NCBI GenBank assembly: GCA_965224815.1
Contig: CBDDAF010000003.1
Location: 1 to 64,000, forward strand
Length of the DNA: 64,000 nt
Reading direction: 5' to 3'
Source of the DNA: CAYPEL01 sp036479985
GTDB lineage: Bacteria > Pseudomonadota > Gammaproteobacteria > DSM-19610
A program made the position numbers and the translations under genes. This document shows, piece after piece, positions 52,670 to 60,672 of the stretch; position 1 is the first letter of the stretch; each line of letters starts with the position of its first letter. The notes under the pieces are model-generated. The model was not told the origin of the DNA and did no database searches. It saw only the letters and a list, made by a program, of their open reading frames with translations.

Positions 52670-53263
52670 ATGAGTGGCGAAGGTGTAGATACCAGTAAGC
52701 GCCGTTTTCTGACTGCCGCAACATCCGTTGTCGGTGGTATCGGTGCTGTATTTGTGGCAGTTCCTTTTTTGTCGTCTATGTTACCGAGTGAGCGGGCGAA
52801 AGCGGCTGGCGCACCGGTGGAGGCTGACATCAGTAAGCTTGAACCGGGTCAGATGGTACGTGTCGAATGGCGCGGTAAACCAGTATGGATTGTCAGTCGT
52901 ACAGAAGCCATGCTGAATGATCTGGCGGCGCTGGATGACAAGTTGCGGGATCCGAATTCCGAAGAAGATCAACAACCAGAATATGCGCGTAACGCACATC
53001 GTTCGCTGAAACCAGAAAATCTAGTGCTGGTGGGTATATGCACGCATCTGGGTTGTTCACCAAAATTTGCCCCGGAGCCGGTAGCGCAACCTTATGCTTC
53101 CGATTGGAAGGGTGGTTTTTTCTGCCCTTGTCACGGTTCCACATTTGACCTTGCCGGCCGGGTTTATGCGGGTGTTCCGGCACCTTTAAATCTCGAAGTG
53201 CCTCCCTACAAATACATCAGTGAGACGCTCGTCCTGATCGGTGACGACGAAGGAGTAGCCTGA
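52670..53263 (+). CDS. petA: Ubiquinol-cytochrome c reductase, Rieske iron-sulfur subunit
   Basis: The Rieske subunit (197 residues) of complex III carries the 2Fe-2S centre that takes the first electron from ubiquinol. A twin-arginine-like start (DTSKRRFLTAATSVVGG) precedes a membrane helix. The cluster motifs are GICTHLGCSPKF and FCPCHGSTFDLAGRV. I used ATG 52670, with GGAG upstream, rather than the in-frame TTG at 52649. The stop TGA shares its last A with the ATG of petB, so they are tightly coupled. Confidence 0.97.
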   Translation: MSGEGVDTSKRRFLTAATSVVGGIGAVFVAVPFLSSMLPSERAKAAGAPVEADISKLEPGQMVRVEWRGKPVWIVSRTEAMLNDLAALDDKLRDPNSEEDQQPEYARNAHRSLKPENLVLVGICTHLGCSPKFAPEPVAQPYASDWKGGFFCPCHGSTFDLAGRVYAGVPAPLNLEVPPYKYISETLVLIGDDEGVA

Positions 53264-54507
53264 TGGGTATGCTGACGAACACACGAGACTGGATCGACGC
53301 TCGCTTCCCCATGACTAAATTGTGGAACGAGCATCTTGCCGAGTACTACGCCCCGAAGAATTTTAATTTCTGGTATTTCTTTGGCTCACTGGCCTTGGTG
53401 GTACTGGTTATACAGATTGTGACCGGTATTTTCCTGACTATGAACTACAAGCCATCTGCTGCTGATGCATTTGCATCGGTTGAGTACATCATGCGCGATG
53501 TCGAGTGGGGCTGGCTTATCCGTTATATGCATTCCACCGGGGCTTCGGCCTTTTTCCTGGTTGTTTATCTGCATATGTTTAGAGGGTTGCTGTATGGATC
53601 CTATAGAGGGCCGCGGGAATTGCTGTGGATCTTCGGTTGCATGATCTTTTTGTGTTTGATGGCAGAAGCCTTTTTTGGTTATCTGTTGCCCTGGGGGCAA
53701 ATGTCATTCTGGGGTGCGCAGGTTATCGTATCGTTGTTCGGCGCTATTCCAGTCATCGGTGATGACCTGTCGTTATGGATTCGAGGTGATTATGTTATCT
53801 CGGATGCGACTTTGAACCGTTTCTTTGCCTTTCACGTGGCAGCAGTGCCGCTGGTATTAATTGGCCTGGTTGTGGTGCATATCCTGGCATTGCACGAAGT
53901 TGGTTCCAACAATCCTGATGGCATAGAAATCAAGAAGAACAAGGATGAGAACGGTATTCCAAAAGATGGCATCCCGTTCCACCCCTACTACAGCGTTAAA
54001 GATATAGTCGGAGTAGTGGTGTTCCTGATTTTCTTCTCTATCGTCGTCTTCTTTGTTCCTGGCGGTGGCGGGTATTTCCTTGAAAAACCTAACTTCGAGC
54101 CAGCTGACCCACTGAAAACGCCTGAACATATTGCGCCAGTTTGGTATTTCACACCCTTCTACGCCATGTTGCGTGCCGTGACCATCGATATAGGGCCCTT
54201 CAGTGCCAAGTTCCTCGGCGTGGTGGTTATGGGAGCGGCGGTTGTGATCCTGTTCTTCCTGCCCTGGTTAGATCGCAGTCCGGTTAAATCGATTCGTTAC
54301 CGTGGGCCGATTTTTAAAATCATGTTGGGATTGCTGGTCATTGCGTTTATTGTGCTTGGCTGGCTAGGTACTCAGGCACCCACGCCAGGAAAAACAACGA
54401 TGGCGCAAGTTGGTACAGTGGCTTATTTCGCATTCTTTTTATTGATGCCATTTTATTCAAAAATTGATTCGACCAAGCCTGTACCAGAAAGGGTGACGTT
54501 CAAATGA
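53263..54507 (+). CDS. petB: Ubiquinol-cytochrome c reductase, cytochrome b
   Basis: Cytochrome b (414 residues) is the membrane core of complex III with the two quinone sites. It shows FWYFFGSLALVVLVIQIVTG, the first haem helix RYMHSTGASAFFLVVYLHM, and FGYLLPWGQMSFWGAQVI with the PWGQM segment. FFAFHVAAVPLVLIGLVVVH carries the second pair of haem-ligating histidines, and PEHIAPVWYFTPFYAMLRA the conserved PxWY-like motif of the Qo site. It is the b6-b fusion form typical of proteobacteria. It overlaps petA by one base and petC by four. Confidence 0.98.
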   Translation: MGMLTNTRDWIDARFPMTKLWNEHLAEYYAPKNFNFWYFFGSLALVVLVIQIVTGIFLTMNYKPSAADAFASVEYIMRDVEWGWLIRYMHSTGASAFFLVVYLHMFRGLLYGSYRGPRELLWIFGCMIFLCLMAEAFFGYLLPWGQMSFWGAQVIVSLFGAIPVIGDDLSLWIRGDYVISDATLNRFFAFHVAAVPLVLIGLVVVHILALHEVGSNNPDGIEIKKNKDENGIPKDGIPFHPYYSVKDIVGVVVFLIFFSIVVFFVPGGGGYFLEKPNFEPADPLKTPEHIAPVWYFTPFYAMLRAVTIDIGPFSAKFLGVVVMGAAVVILFFLPWLDRSPVKSIRYRGPIFKIMLGLLVIAFIVLGWLGTQAPTPGKTTMAQVGTVAYFAFFLLMPFYSKIDSTKPVPERVTFK

Positions 54508-55244
54508 AAAAGCAACTGTTAGCCGTTTTGTTATTTGCCGTGTCGGGTTTTGCCTTTGCCAGTAGCGACGGCGTGCATCTGGATCATGCCAACATTGATC
54601 CGAATAACAAAAATTCACTGCAGCGCGGCGCAAAAACTTTTGTTAATTATTGTTTGAGTTGTCACTCGGCTGCTTATCAACGTTATAACCGTATGGGTAC
54701 AGACCTGGGTATCAGTGAACAGGATATCATTGATAATCTCATGTTTACCGGCGAAAAAACCGGTGATCACATGAAAGTTGCCGTGACTAAGCTGGATGCT
54801 ACAGCCTGGTTTGGTGCGGCGCCGCCCGATCTGACACTGGTTGCACGAGTGCGTGGCGTTGACTGGTTGTATACTTATATGCGGACATTTTATCTAGACG
54901 ACTCGCGACCATTTGGCGTGAACAATCTGGTTTTTAATAAAGTGGGTATGCCGCACGTTTTGTGGGAATTGCAGGGCTGGCAAAAACCGGTCTACAAAAC
55001 TGAAGTGGATCACGATGGCAAAGAACACCAGGTCATTGAGTCACTGGAATTGGTTGAGCCAGGTTCACAGTCGCCCGTTGAATTCGACAAGACAGTGCGT
55101 GATCTGGTTAATTTTCTCGACTACATGAGTGAACCGATTAAGCAACAGCGAAAAGCGCTGGGAATAAAAGTTATTCTGTTCTTGTTAGTATTATTAGTTC
55201 TTGCGTACCTGTTAAAGAAAGAATACTGGAAAGACATTCATTAA
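54504..55244 (+). CDS. petC: Ubiquinol-cytochrome c reductase, cytochrome c1
   Basis: Cytochrome c1 (246 residues) passes electrons from the Rieske centre to a soluble cytochrome c. A signal peptide (KKQLLAVLLFAVSGFAFA) is followed by the haem attachment motif NYCLSCHSAAYQRY, the methionine-ligand region NNLVFNKVGMPHVLWELQG and a C-terminal membrane anchor (GIKVILFLLVLLVLAYLL). It ends the petABC operon, and sspA starts 74 bases later, the order conserved in many gamma- and betaproteobacteria. Confidence 0.97.
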   Translation: MKKQLLAVLLFAVSGFAFASSDGVHLDHANIDPNNKNSLQRGAKTFVNYCLSCHSAAYQRYNRMGTDLGISEQDIIDNLMFTGEKTGDHMKVAVTKLDATAWFGAAPPDLTLVARVRGVDWLYTYMRTFYLDDSRPFGVNNLVFNKVGMPHVLWELQGWQKPVYKTEVDHDGKEHQVIESLELVEPGSQSPVEFDKTVRDLVNFLDYMSEPIKQQRKALGIKVILFLLVLLVLAYLLKKEYWKDIH

Positions 55245-55318
55245 AATTAATTGACTATAGTGTTGCAAGAATTGCTGGTTTGTGATTCTGCTGGCCTGTA
55301 GATAACTGGAGAAATTCA

Positions 55319-55945
55319 ATGGCTTTGATAGCCAATCGACGTTCTGTGATGACACTCTTTTCTGATGCGGTTTGTTCGCAAAGCCATCGTGTCAGGATAG
55401 TACTGGCAGAAAAAGGTATTAATGTTGAAATTGTAAATGTTGATACGTCCAATATGCCAGAGGATCTCATTGACCTCAATCCATACCAGACAGTACCCAC
55501 ACTGGTTGATCGTGAGCTCGTACTCTATGATCCAGGTGTCATTATGGAGTATCTTGATGAGCGTTTCCCTCATCCACCGCTGATGCCGGTTGACCCGGTG
55601 TCGCGCGCACGTAGCCGTCTTGCCCTCTACAGGATAGAACAGGACTGGTACAGCTTGTTGCATGATGTGGAATCAAAAGGTGAAAAGACTTCAGCTAAGG
55701 CCAGAAAAATTCTGCGTGACAGCATCGCTTCCAGCGCTGATGTGTTTGGTGCCAAACCCTATTTTCTCAGTGATGATTTCACGCTTGTCGATGCCAGCAT
55801 TGCCCCTATCCTGTGGCGTCTGAAGCAATACAAGATTGAATTGCCTATACAGGCAAAGCCTGTCATGCAATATGCTGAGCGTGTGTTTGCGCGCGAATCA
55901 TTTGCGGCTAGTCTGACCGAGACTGAACAGGAAATGGCGGGCTAA
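55319..55945 (+). CDS. sspA: Stringent starvation protein A
   Basis: SspA (208 residues) is a glutathione transferase-fold protein that binds RNA polymerase and affects stationary-phase and acid-stress transcription. The N-terminal thioredoxin-like domain has MTLFSDAVCSQSHRVRIVLA and PYQTVPTLVDRELVLYDPG; the helical C-terminal domain includes ALYRIEQDWYSLL and FTLVDASIAPILWRL. Catalytic GST residues are absent as in other SspA. It follows petC and precedes sspB, the usual order. Confidence 0.95.
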   Translation: MALIANRRSVMTLFSDAVCSQSHRVRIVLAEKGINVEIVNVDTSNMPEDLIDLNPYQTVPTLVDRELVLYDPGVIMEYLDERFPHPPLMPVDPVSRARSRLALYRIEQDWYSLLHDVESKGEKTSAKARKILRDSIASSADVFGAKPYFLSDDFTLVDASIAPILWRLKQYKIELPIQAKPVMQYAERVFARESFAASLTETEQEMAG

Positions 55946-56021
55946 AGTTCGTTTCCGCTTTTCTCCTTCAGCAAGGTCGATTCAGATATAGCTCGTACTG
56001 ATAAGAAAATTGTCTTCAACC

Positions 56022-56396
56022 ATGAATTCAAATCGTCCCTATCTGATTCGTGCAATACACGAATGGATCCTGGATAACGAGTGCACACCCTATCTATTGG
56101 TTGATGCCAATGCAGAAGGAGTGGAAGTTCCCACCGAGTTTATTCAGGACGGAAAGATAGTTCTTAATATAAGTCCACATGCTGTCGAAGGGTTGCGGTT
56201 AGGGAATGATGAGGTCGGCTTTCTTGCGCGCTTTAATGGGGCTTCACAGTTAGTGTCAGTGCCGATCACCGCAGTACAGGCAATTTATGGTAAGGAAAAC
56301 GGTCGGGGAATGATGTTTACCGAAAATAACTCTGACGGTAAAGATCCTGATCCATTACCAAAACCTCCAAAACCTTCGCTTAAGGTCGTTAAGTAA
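56022..56396 (+). CDS. sspB: Stringent starvation protein B (ClpXP adaptor)
   Basis: SspB (124 residues) delivers ssrA-tagged proteins to the ClpXP protease. The N-terminal domain shows RPYLIRAIHEWILDNECTPY, LLVDANAEGVEVP, IVLNISPHAVEGLRLGND and the barrel-closing strand SVPITAVQAIYGKENG. The C-terminal tail ends in KPSLKVVK, the ClpX-binding XB motif. ATG 56022 is preferred over TTG 56010. ClpX recognition through its zinc-binding domain is the same module found alone in the integron cassette at 30497. Confidence 0.94.
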   Translation: MNSNRPYLIRAIHEWILDNECTPYLLVDANAEGVEVPTEFIQDGKIVLNISPHAVEGLRLGNDEVGFLARFNGASQLVSVPITAVQAIYGKENGRGMMFTENNSDGKDPDPLPKPPKPSLKVVK

Positions 56397-56430
56397 TAAC
56401 CTACAGAATCTGGTTAATTAATCAGAAGCT
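56397..56430 (-). repeat. Half-copy of the REP-associated element
   Basis: Read on the minus strand, GCTTCTGATTAATTAACCAG then ATTCTGTAGGTTATT matches the left end of the repeat at copies 1 and 7 (CTCTGATTAATTAGCGAG then the start TGTAGG). The rest of the palindrome is missing. The TGA stop of glk (56422-56424) lies within it. Confidence 0.5.
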
Positions 56431-57402
56431 TCCTCGTTGTTCTATGTAACGTGCAATTCCTTTTAGAGCCGCACTATTATCAGTGACAATCTTGACCGGG
56501 ATTGACTGGAGTAATTTAGTCATCTTGCCTTTTCTGAAAAAAGCCTGAATAAAATCTGGCTTTTTCAGTGCGGGTAGAATTTTTCCAGTAATACCACCAC
56601 CGATATAAATGCCACCCAATGCGTTAGCTTTTAAAGCAAGATTGCCCGCTTCGCGGCCGTAGTGGTGAGCAAACATACGCAGGGCTTCAACACACATTGG
56701 ATCGCTTTCTTCAAGCGCACGGGTAGATATCATGGCTGCCAGGTCTGAGTTATGTGTGTCCTGTAGCCAGGTAGGTTCAGAGATTTGTGTTTGTTGCAGG
56801 AGAAACTTAAACAGATTGATTAAGCCCTGACCAGAAACGATATGTTCCCAACTAACATGATCATATTGTTTATTCAGATACTGGCGAAGTGCTGAGTCGG
56901 CCGCTGATTCAGCAGCAAAATCACAGTGCCCGCCTTCTGTTGCGAATGGTGTGCAGTTGTCCCCATTGCAGTAAATAATGGCTTCACCAAGCCCCGTTCC
57001 TGCTGCAATGACGGCTTTATTGCCGGGTTGTTTCTGGCCTGGCTGGAGAATAATGAAACTATCCTCTGGAATAATCCTGAGTGACCAGGCAAGTGCTTCC
57101 AGGTCATTTAACAAGGCTACAGATTTTAGATTAAAACGGTTTTGTAATTCAATTGCATCTATATGCCAGTCAAGATTAGTGAGCCTGGATTGCTGTTCCG
57201 CAACTGGCCCGGCGACAGCAAATCCAGCGTGTTCGATAGAAGCCGGATTTTCATTCAGGTAATTTGCGAGGATAGAACCAAAATCTGAGAAATCCGCATT
57301 CAGGTAGCGGGCGGGTGCATCCACCTGATAGTTATGCTTAGCTACGCTGATGACAGCGAGTTCGGTTTTAGTGCCACCAATATCTGCAACGAGAACTTTC
57401 AC
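56422..57402 (-). CDS. glk: Glucokinase
   Basis: Glucokinase (326 residues) of the bacterial Glk group phosphorylates glucose with ATP. VLVADIGGTKTELAVI is the phosphate loop; HAGFAVAGPVAEQ, LLNDLEALAWSL and AAGTGLGEAIIYCNG with ATEGGHCDFA form the sugar site, where the Glu-Gly-Gly-His motif binds glucose. GGIYIGGGITGKILPAL lies near the C-terminus. The last codons and TGA stop fall in a partial repeat element, so the C-terminus GSF may be repeat-derived. It is transcribed away from tRNA-Ser. Confidence 0.95.
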   Translation of the reverse strand: MKVLVADIGGTKTELAVISVAKHNYQVDAPARYLNADFSDFGSILANYLNENPASIEHAGFAVAGPVAEQQSRLTNLDWHIDAIELQNRFNLKSVALLNDLEALAWSLRIIPEDSFIILQPGQKQPGNKAVIAAGTGLGEAIIYCNGDNCTPFATEGGHCDFAAESAADSALRQYLNKQYDHVSWEHIVSGQGLINLFKFLLQQTQISEPTWLQDTHNSDLAAMISTRALEESDPMCVEALRMFAHHYGREAGNLALKANALGGIYIGGGITGKILPALKKPDFIQAFFRKGKMTKLLQSIPVKIVTDNSAALKGIARYIEQRGSF

Positions 57403-57512
57403 AATACTTATCCAGTTAAGAGGGGGAGACGGCTGAATTTAGGTAAATTCATTAGCTGTTTATCTTAAACATCTGAGCGCGCATAAGAAAGTGTCTTTAA
57501 GAGGCAGCATAC

Positions 57513-57540
57513 TTTGCATGCGCTAGAGACTTGGTATAAT
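57513..57540 (+). promoter_or_regulatory. Promoter of tRNA-Ser
   Basis: TTGCAT (57513-57518) and a perfect TATAAT (57535-57540) are separated by 16 bases. Transcription would start about 50 bases before tRNA-Ser. A GC-rich stretch just after the -10 (GCGC) may act as a stringent discriminator. Confidence 0.65.
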
Positions 57541-57597
57541 CTGCGCAACCTTCGCGGCGTGACCTGGCGTGATTGATCGAATCAAGTGAACAAATTT

Positions 57598-57687
57598 GGA
57601 GAGGTGGCCGAGTGGTTGAAGGCGCACGCCTGGAAAGTGTGTATACGTTAATCCGTATCGAGGGTTCGAATCCCTCCTTCTCCGCCA
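57598..57687 (+). tRNA. tRNA-Ser (anticodon GGA)
   Basis: A complete type II tRNA of 90 bases with the long variable arm of serine tRNAs. The acceptor GGAGAGG pairs with CTTCTCC (one G-T pair), the discriminator is G, and CCA is encoded. GGTTCGAATCC forms the T arm and loop. The anticodon GGA is at 57632-57634 and reads UCC and UCU. Confidence 0.95.
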
Positions 57688-57778
57688 ATTTAAAGTCCAC
57701 AAGAGAAATCTTTTTCCCATAACTCTACTGGAAATGATAAAATCTCAGCCTTAGGCGGCTATTAGCCGCTATTTCCAT

Positions 57779-57893
57779 GGTGACCTGTATTGGTCCCCCC
57801 GCGACAATAAGCCGTGAACCCGGTCAGACCTGGAAGGGAGCAGCCGCAGCAGTGGATTTGGGCGCCGGGGTGTGGCTGGTACGGGTCGCCACC
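57779..57893 (+). ncRNA. ffs: Signal recognition particle 4.5S RNA
   Basis: A 115-base RNA with the conserved domain IV: GGTCAGACCTGGAAGGGAGC holds the GGAA tetraloop, followed by AGCAGCCGCAGCAG that forms the asymmetric loop bound by Ffh. The 5' end GGTGACC pairs with GGTCGCCACC at the 3' end to close the rod. It lies directly upstream of dnaX (18 bases), as in other gammaproteobacteria. Confidence 0.95.
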
Positions 57894-57910
57894 TTTATAA
57901 TATTATCTTT

Positions 57911-59488
57911 ATGAGTTATCAGGTTCTAGCCAGAAAATGGCGTCCCCACACGTTTGATCAACTGGCCGGTCAGGAACATGTCCTGCAGGCGTTGACCAAT
58001 GCGCTGGATAATGATCGCTTACACCATGCCTATTTATTTACCGGTACCCGGGGCGTCGGTAAAACGACGATTGCGCGTATTTTTGCAAAAGCGCTCAATT
58101 GTGAAACCGGTGTCAGCTCGAAACCTTGTGGTGAATGCAGTGCTTGCCAGGAAATCGACCAGGGGCGTTTCGTCGATCTTATCGAGGTTGATGCAGCATC
58201 GCGTACCAAGGTGGAAGATACCCGCGAGTTGCTTGATAACGTTCAGTACGCGCCAACGCGGGCGCGTTACAAAATATATCTCATCGACGAAGTACATATG
58301 TTGTCTACGCACAGCTTTAACGCTTTGTTAAAAACGCTTGAAGAACCACCACCGCATGTAAAATTTTTACTGGCGACGACAGATCCCCAGAAATTGCCAG
58401 CAACGGTGCTTTCGCGTTGTTTGCAATTTAATCTGAAGCGATTACAGCTGCCTTTAATAAGAGATTACCTGGCAGAGTTACTTGGGCAGGAAAAAATCAA
58501 TTTTGAAGTGCCGTCTCTGCAACTGTTGGCGCGCGCTGCAGACGGCAGCATGCGTGATGCGCTGAGTTTGCTGGATCAAGCAATAGCCTATGGCAGTGGT
58601 GAAATTAAAGAGGCTGACGTGCGCACGATGTTGGGCACAATAGAACATAGCTATATTGTAAAAATACTTGAGTCATTAGCCGACTCAAATGCAGAAAAAT
58701 TACTACAGGCTGTTACTGAAGCCGCCGAACGTGCTCCAGATTTTGGTGGTCTGTTGAATGAATTGTTAAGTTTGTTACAACAAATAGCGATTGCCCAAAA
58801 TGTGCCGGATGCAGTTGACGAGAATCTTGAGGCACGTGAAGCTGTGTTTGAGCTTGCACAGAAAATGTCGCCTGAAGATGTGCAATTGTTTTATCAAATT
58901 GGGTTGATTGGGCGGCGTGACCTTTCCCTGTCACCCGATCCGCGTGGCGGTCTGGAGATGGTGTTGCTGCGAATGTTAACTTTCCGGCCAGCGAGTGGCG
59001 AATCTGATATCCGCCAATCTAAAACTAAAGTGAGCCTCCCTGCATCTGATGTTTCTGTCGAGCCTGTTAAGAAAGCTCAAACGACAAAACCCAGGCAAGC
59101 TGCCGCGCCAACGAGTGATTGGCAGACCCTGGTTGAAACGCTGCCTCTTAAGGGGATGTTGCGGGAGTTGGCAATGAATTGTGATTGTCAGTCAAAGAAT
59201 GATAATAGTTGGGTGCTGGCATTGGATGAATCACATCAGCAACTGTTGAGTGATGAGCGCCGGGAACGGCTTCAGCAATCACTGTGTGATGCATTGGGAC
59301 AGAATATTCAGCTGGTAATTCAGGTTTCCAGTGATGCTGTAGAAACTCCGGCTGTGAAACAACGCCGCGAAACTGATGAGCGTCAGGCTAAGGCCGTTGC
59401 CGAGATTGAAGCTGATCCAAATGTTAAGGCGATACAAGAAGCGTTTGGGGCGACTGTTCATACGGAGTCAATTCGACCGCGTGATTAG
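57911..59488 (+). CDS. dnaX: DNA polymerase III subunits gamma/tau
   Basis: DnaX (525 residues) is the clamp-loader ATPase; the full-length form, tau, couples polymerase and helicase. SYQVLARKWRPHTFDQLAGQ begins the protein, GTRGVGKTTIARIFAKAL is Walker A, CGECSACQ holds the zinc, LIDEVHMLSTHSFNALLKTL is Walker B, and LATTDPQKLPATVLSRC contains sensor 1 and the SRC motif. The C-terminal domain (WQTLVETLPLKGMLRELAMN to FGATVHTES) is tau-specific. It is shorter than E. coli tau because the linker is short. I used ATG 57911; upstream in-frame sequence is 4.5S RNA. Confidence 0.97.
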   Translation: MSYQVLARKWRPHTFDQLAGQEHVLQALTNALDNDRLHHAYLFTGTRGVGKTTIARIFAKALNCETGVSSKPCGECSACQEIDQGRFVDLIEVDAASRTKVEDTRELLDNVQYAPTRARYKIYLIDEVHMLSTHSFNALLKTLEEPPPHVKFLLATTDPQKLPATVLSRCLQFNLKRLQLPLIRDYLAELLGQEKINFEVPSLQLLARAADGSMRDALSLLDQAIAYGSGEIKEADVRTMLGTIEHSYIVKILESLADSNAEKLLQAVTEAAERAPDFGGLLNELLSLLQQIAIAQNVPDAVDENLEAREAVFELAQKMSPEDVQLFYQIGLIGRRDLSLSPDPRGGLEMVLLRMLTFRPASGESDIRQSKTKVSLPASDVSVEPVKKAQTTKPRQAAAPTSDWQTLVETLPLKGMLRELAMNCDCQSKNDNSWVLALDESHQQLLSDERRERLQQSLCDALGQNIQLVIQVSSDAVETPAVKQRRETDERQAKAVAEIEADPNVKAIQEAFGATVHTESIRPRD

Positions 59489-59570
59489 AACTACGTAATT
59501 ACTGGTATATGGAGAAAATATTTGTCCAAACTGGACATGATTATTAATCACCGTAATAAAAACATTTCAT

Positions 59571-59673
59571 CCCCTCCCCCTCAGGGGGAGGGACAGGGAG
59601 AGGGGATCAGATAAAAGCAATTGCCTTTTTATTATATTCCCTCTCCCCAACCCTCTCCCTGAGGGAGAGGGGG
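59571..59673. repeat. CCCTCTCCC-rich inverted repeat, copy 2
   Basis: Same design as the copy at 20519: left arm CCCCTCCCCCTCAGGGGGAG, AT-rich centre, right arm CCCTCTCCCTGAGGGAGAGG. The two arms of both copies are nearly identical while the centres differ. It lies between dnaX and ybaB, interrupting a classic operon order, and its strong folding could terminate or slow transcription. Confidence 0.85.
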
Positions 59674-59732
59674 TCAAGAGCTGTAATAGTTATCGATTTT
59701 AGATTGGTTTCTGGATAAACGAGGTGTAAGGC

Positions 59733-60056
59733 ATGAAAGGTGGACTTGGTAATTTGATGAAGCAAGCCCAGAAAATGCAGGCTGATATGCAAAAGGCACA
59801 GGAAGAGCTGGCCAACATTGAAGTCAATGGTGCTTCTGGTGGTGGTCTGGTTAAAGTTGTTATGACTGGCAAACATGAAGTCAGAAGGGTAACGATCGAT
59901 GACAGTTTGTTGGGTGATGACAAGGATATGCTTGAAGACCTGGTGGCTGCTGCAATGAACGATGCTGTCCATAAACTTGAAGCTGAGACACAGCAAAAAA
60001 TGTCGGGTATGACCGATGGATTAAATTTGCCGCCTGGTATGAAGTTACCATTTTAA
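59733..60056 (+). CDS. ybaB: YbaB/EbfC nucleoid-associated protein
   Basis: A 107-residue YbaB/EbfC-family DNA-binding protein that forms tweezer-like dimers. GNLMKQAQKMQADMQKAQEE is the N-terminal helix, VNGASGGGLVKVVMTGKHEV the core strands, and DLVAAAMNDAVHKLEAETQQ the C-terminal helix. GAGGTG precedes the ATG. It sits between dnaX and recR in the conserved order, and its exact role (nucleoid organisation or replication-repair) is not settled. Confidence 0.95.
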   Translation: MKGGLGNLMKQAQKMQADMQKAQEELANIEVNGASGGGLVKVVMTGKHEVRRVTIDDSLLGDDKDMLEDLVAAAMNDAVHKLEAETQQKMSGMTDGLNLPPGMKLPF

Positions 60057-60070
60057 TTTGATTGCTATTA

Positions 60071-60661
60071 ATGTCTTCACTGATCAATGAATTAATCGAA
60101 GCCTTACGCTGTTTGCCGGGTGTCGGTAACAAAACTGCGCAACGAATGGCTTACCACCTGCTTGAACGTAACCGGGATGGAGGGCAGCGTTTGTCCCGTG
60201 TGCTCGCTACGGCTATGACCGATATAGGTCATTGCAAAGAATGCCGGACACTGACCGAAGAGCCGGTTTGTAGCTTATGTGCTAATGCCAGCCGTGACCG
60301 CTCGCAATTATGTATTGTGGAAACACCTGCAGATGTCATGGCACTGGAGCAGGCTACGAATTACCGGGGTTTGTATTTTGTGTTGATGGGGCATTTGTCA
60401 CCATTGGATGGCATTGGCCCAGAGCAGTTGGGTATCCAGCAATTGATCAACCGGCTGGCAAGTGATGATTTACAGGAAGTGATTCTGGCTACCAACCCGA
60501 CTGTAGAAGGCGAAGCTACGGCTCATTACATCAGTGAATTGGCTATTCAGCAGAATGTTCGGGCAACCCGGATAGCTCACGGTGTGCCTCTAGGTGGCGA
60601 ACTGGAATATATAGACGGTGGAACCCTGGCACACGCTTTTTCCGGCCGGCAAGATTGTTAA
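60071..60661 (+). CDS. recR: Recombination mediator protein RecR
   Basis: RecR (196 residues) acts with RecO and RecF to load RecA on gaps. It shows the N-terminal helix-hairpin-helix LINELIEALRCLPGVGNKTAQ, a zinc finger CKECRTLTEEPVCSLC, and a Toprim domain with CIVETPADVMALEQA, YFVLMGHLSPLDGIGP and ATNPTVEGEATAHYI. I chose ATG 60071; a TTG at 60062 adds three residues. It ends dnaX-ybaB-recR and converges with rsgA 11 bases away. Confidence 0.96.
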   Translation: MSSLINELIEALRCLPGVGNKTAQRMAYHLLERNRDGGQRLSRVLATAMTDIGHCKECRTLTEEPVCSLCANASRDRSQLCIVETPADVMALEQATNYRGLYFVLMGHLSPLDGIGPEQLGIQQLINRLASDDLQEVILATNPTVEGEATAHYISELAIQQNVRATRIAHGVPLGGELEYIDGGTLAHAFSGRQDC

Positions 60662-60672
60662 TAAATCACTGA

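Noticed and set aside
58680..58710. A-rich stretch in dnaX as a programmed frameshift giving gamma
   Set aside because: No slippery heptamer of the A AAA AAG type with a downstream hairpin is evident, so I make no frameshift claim.
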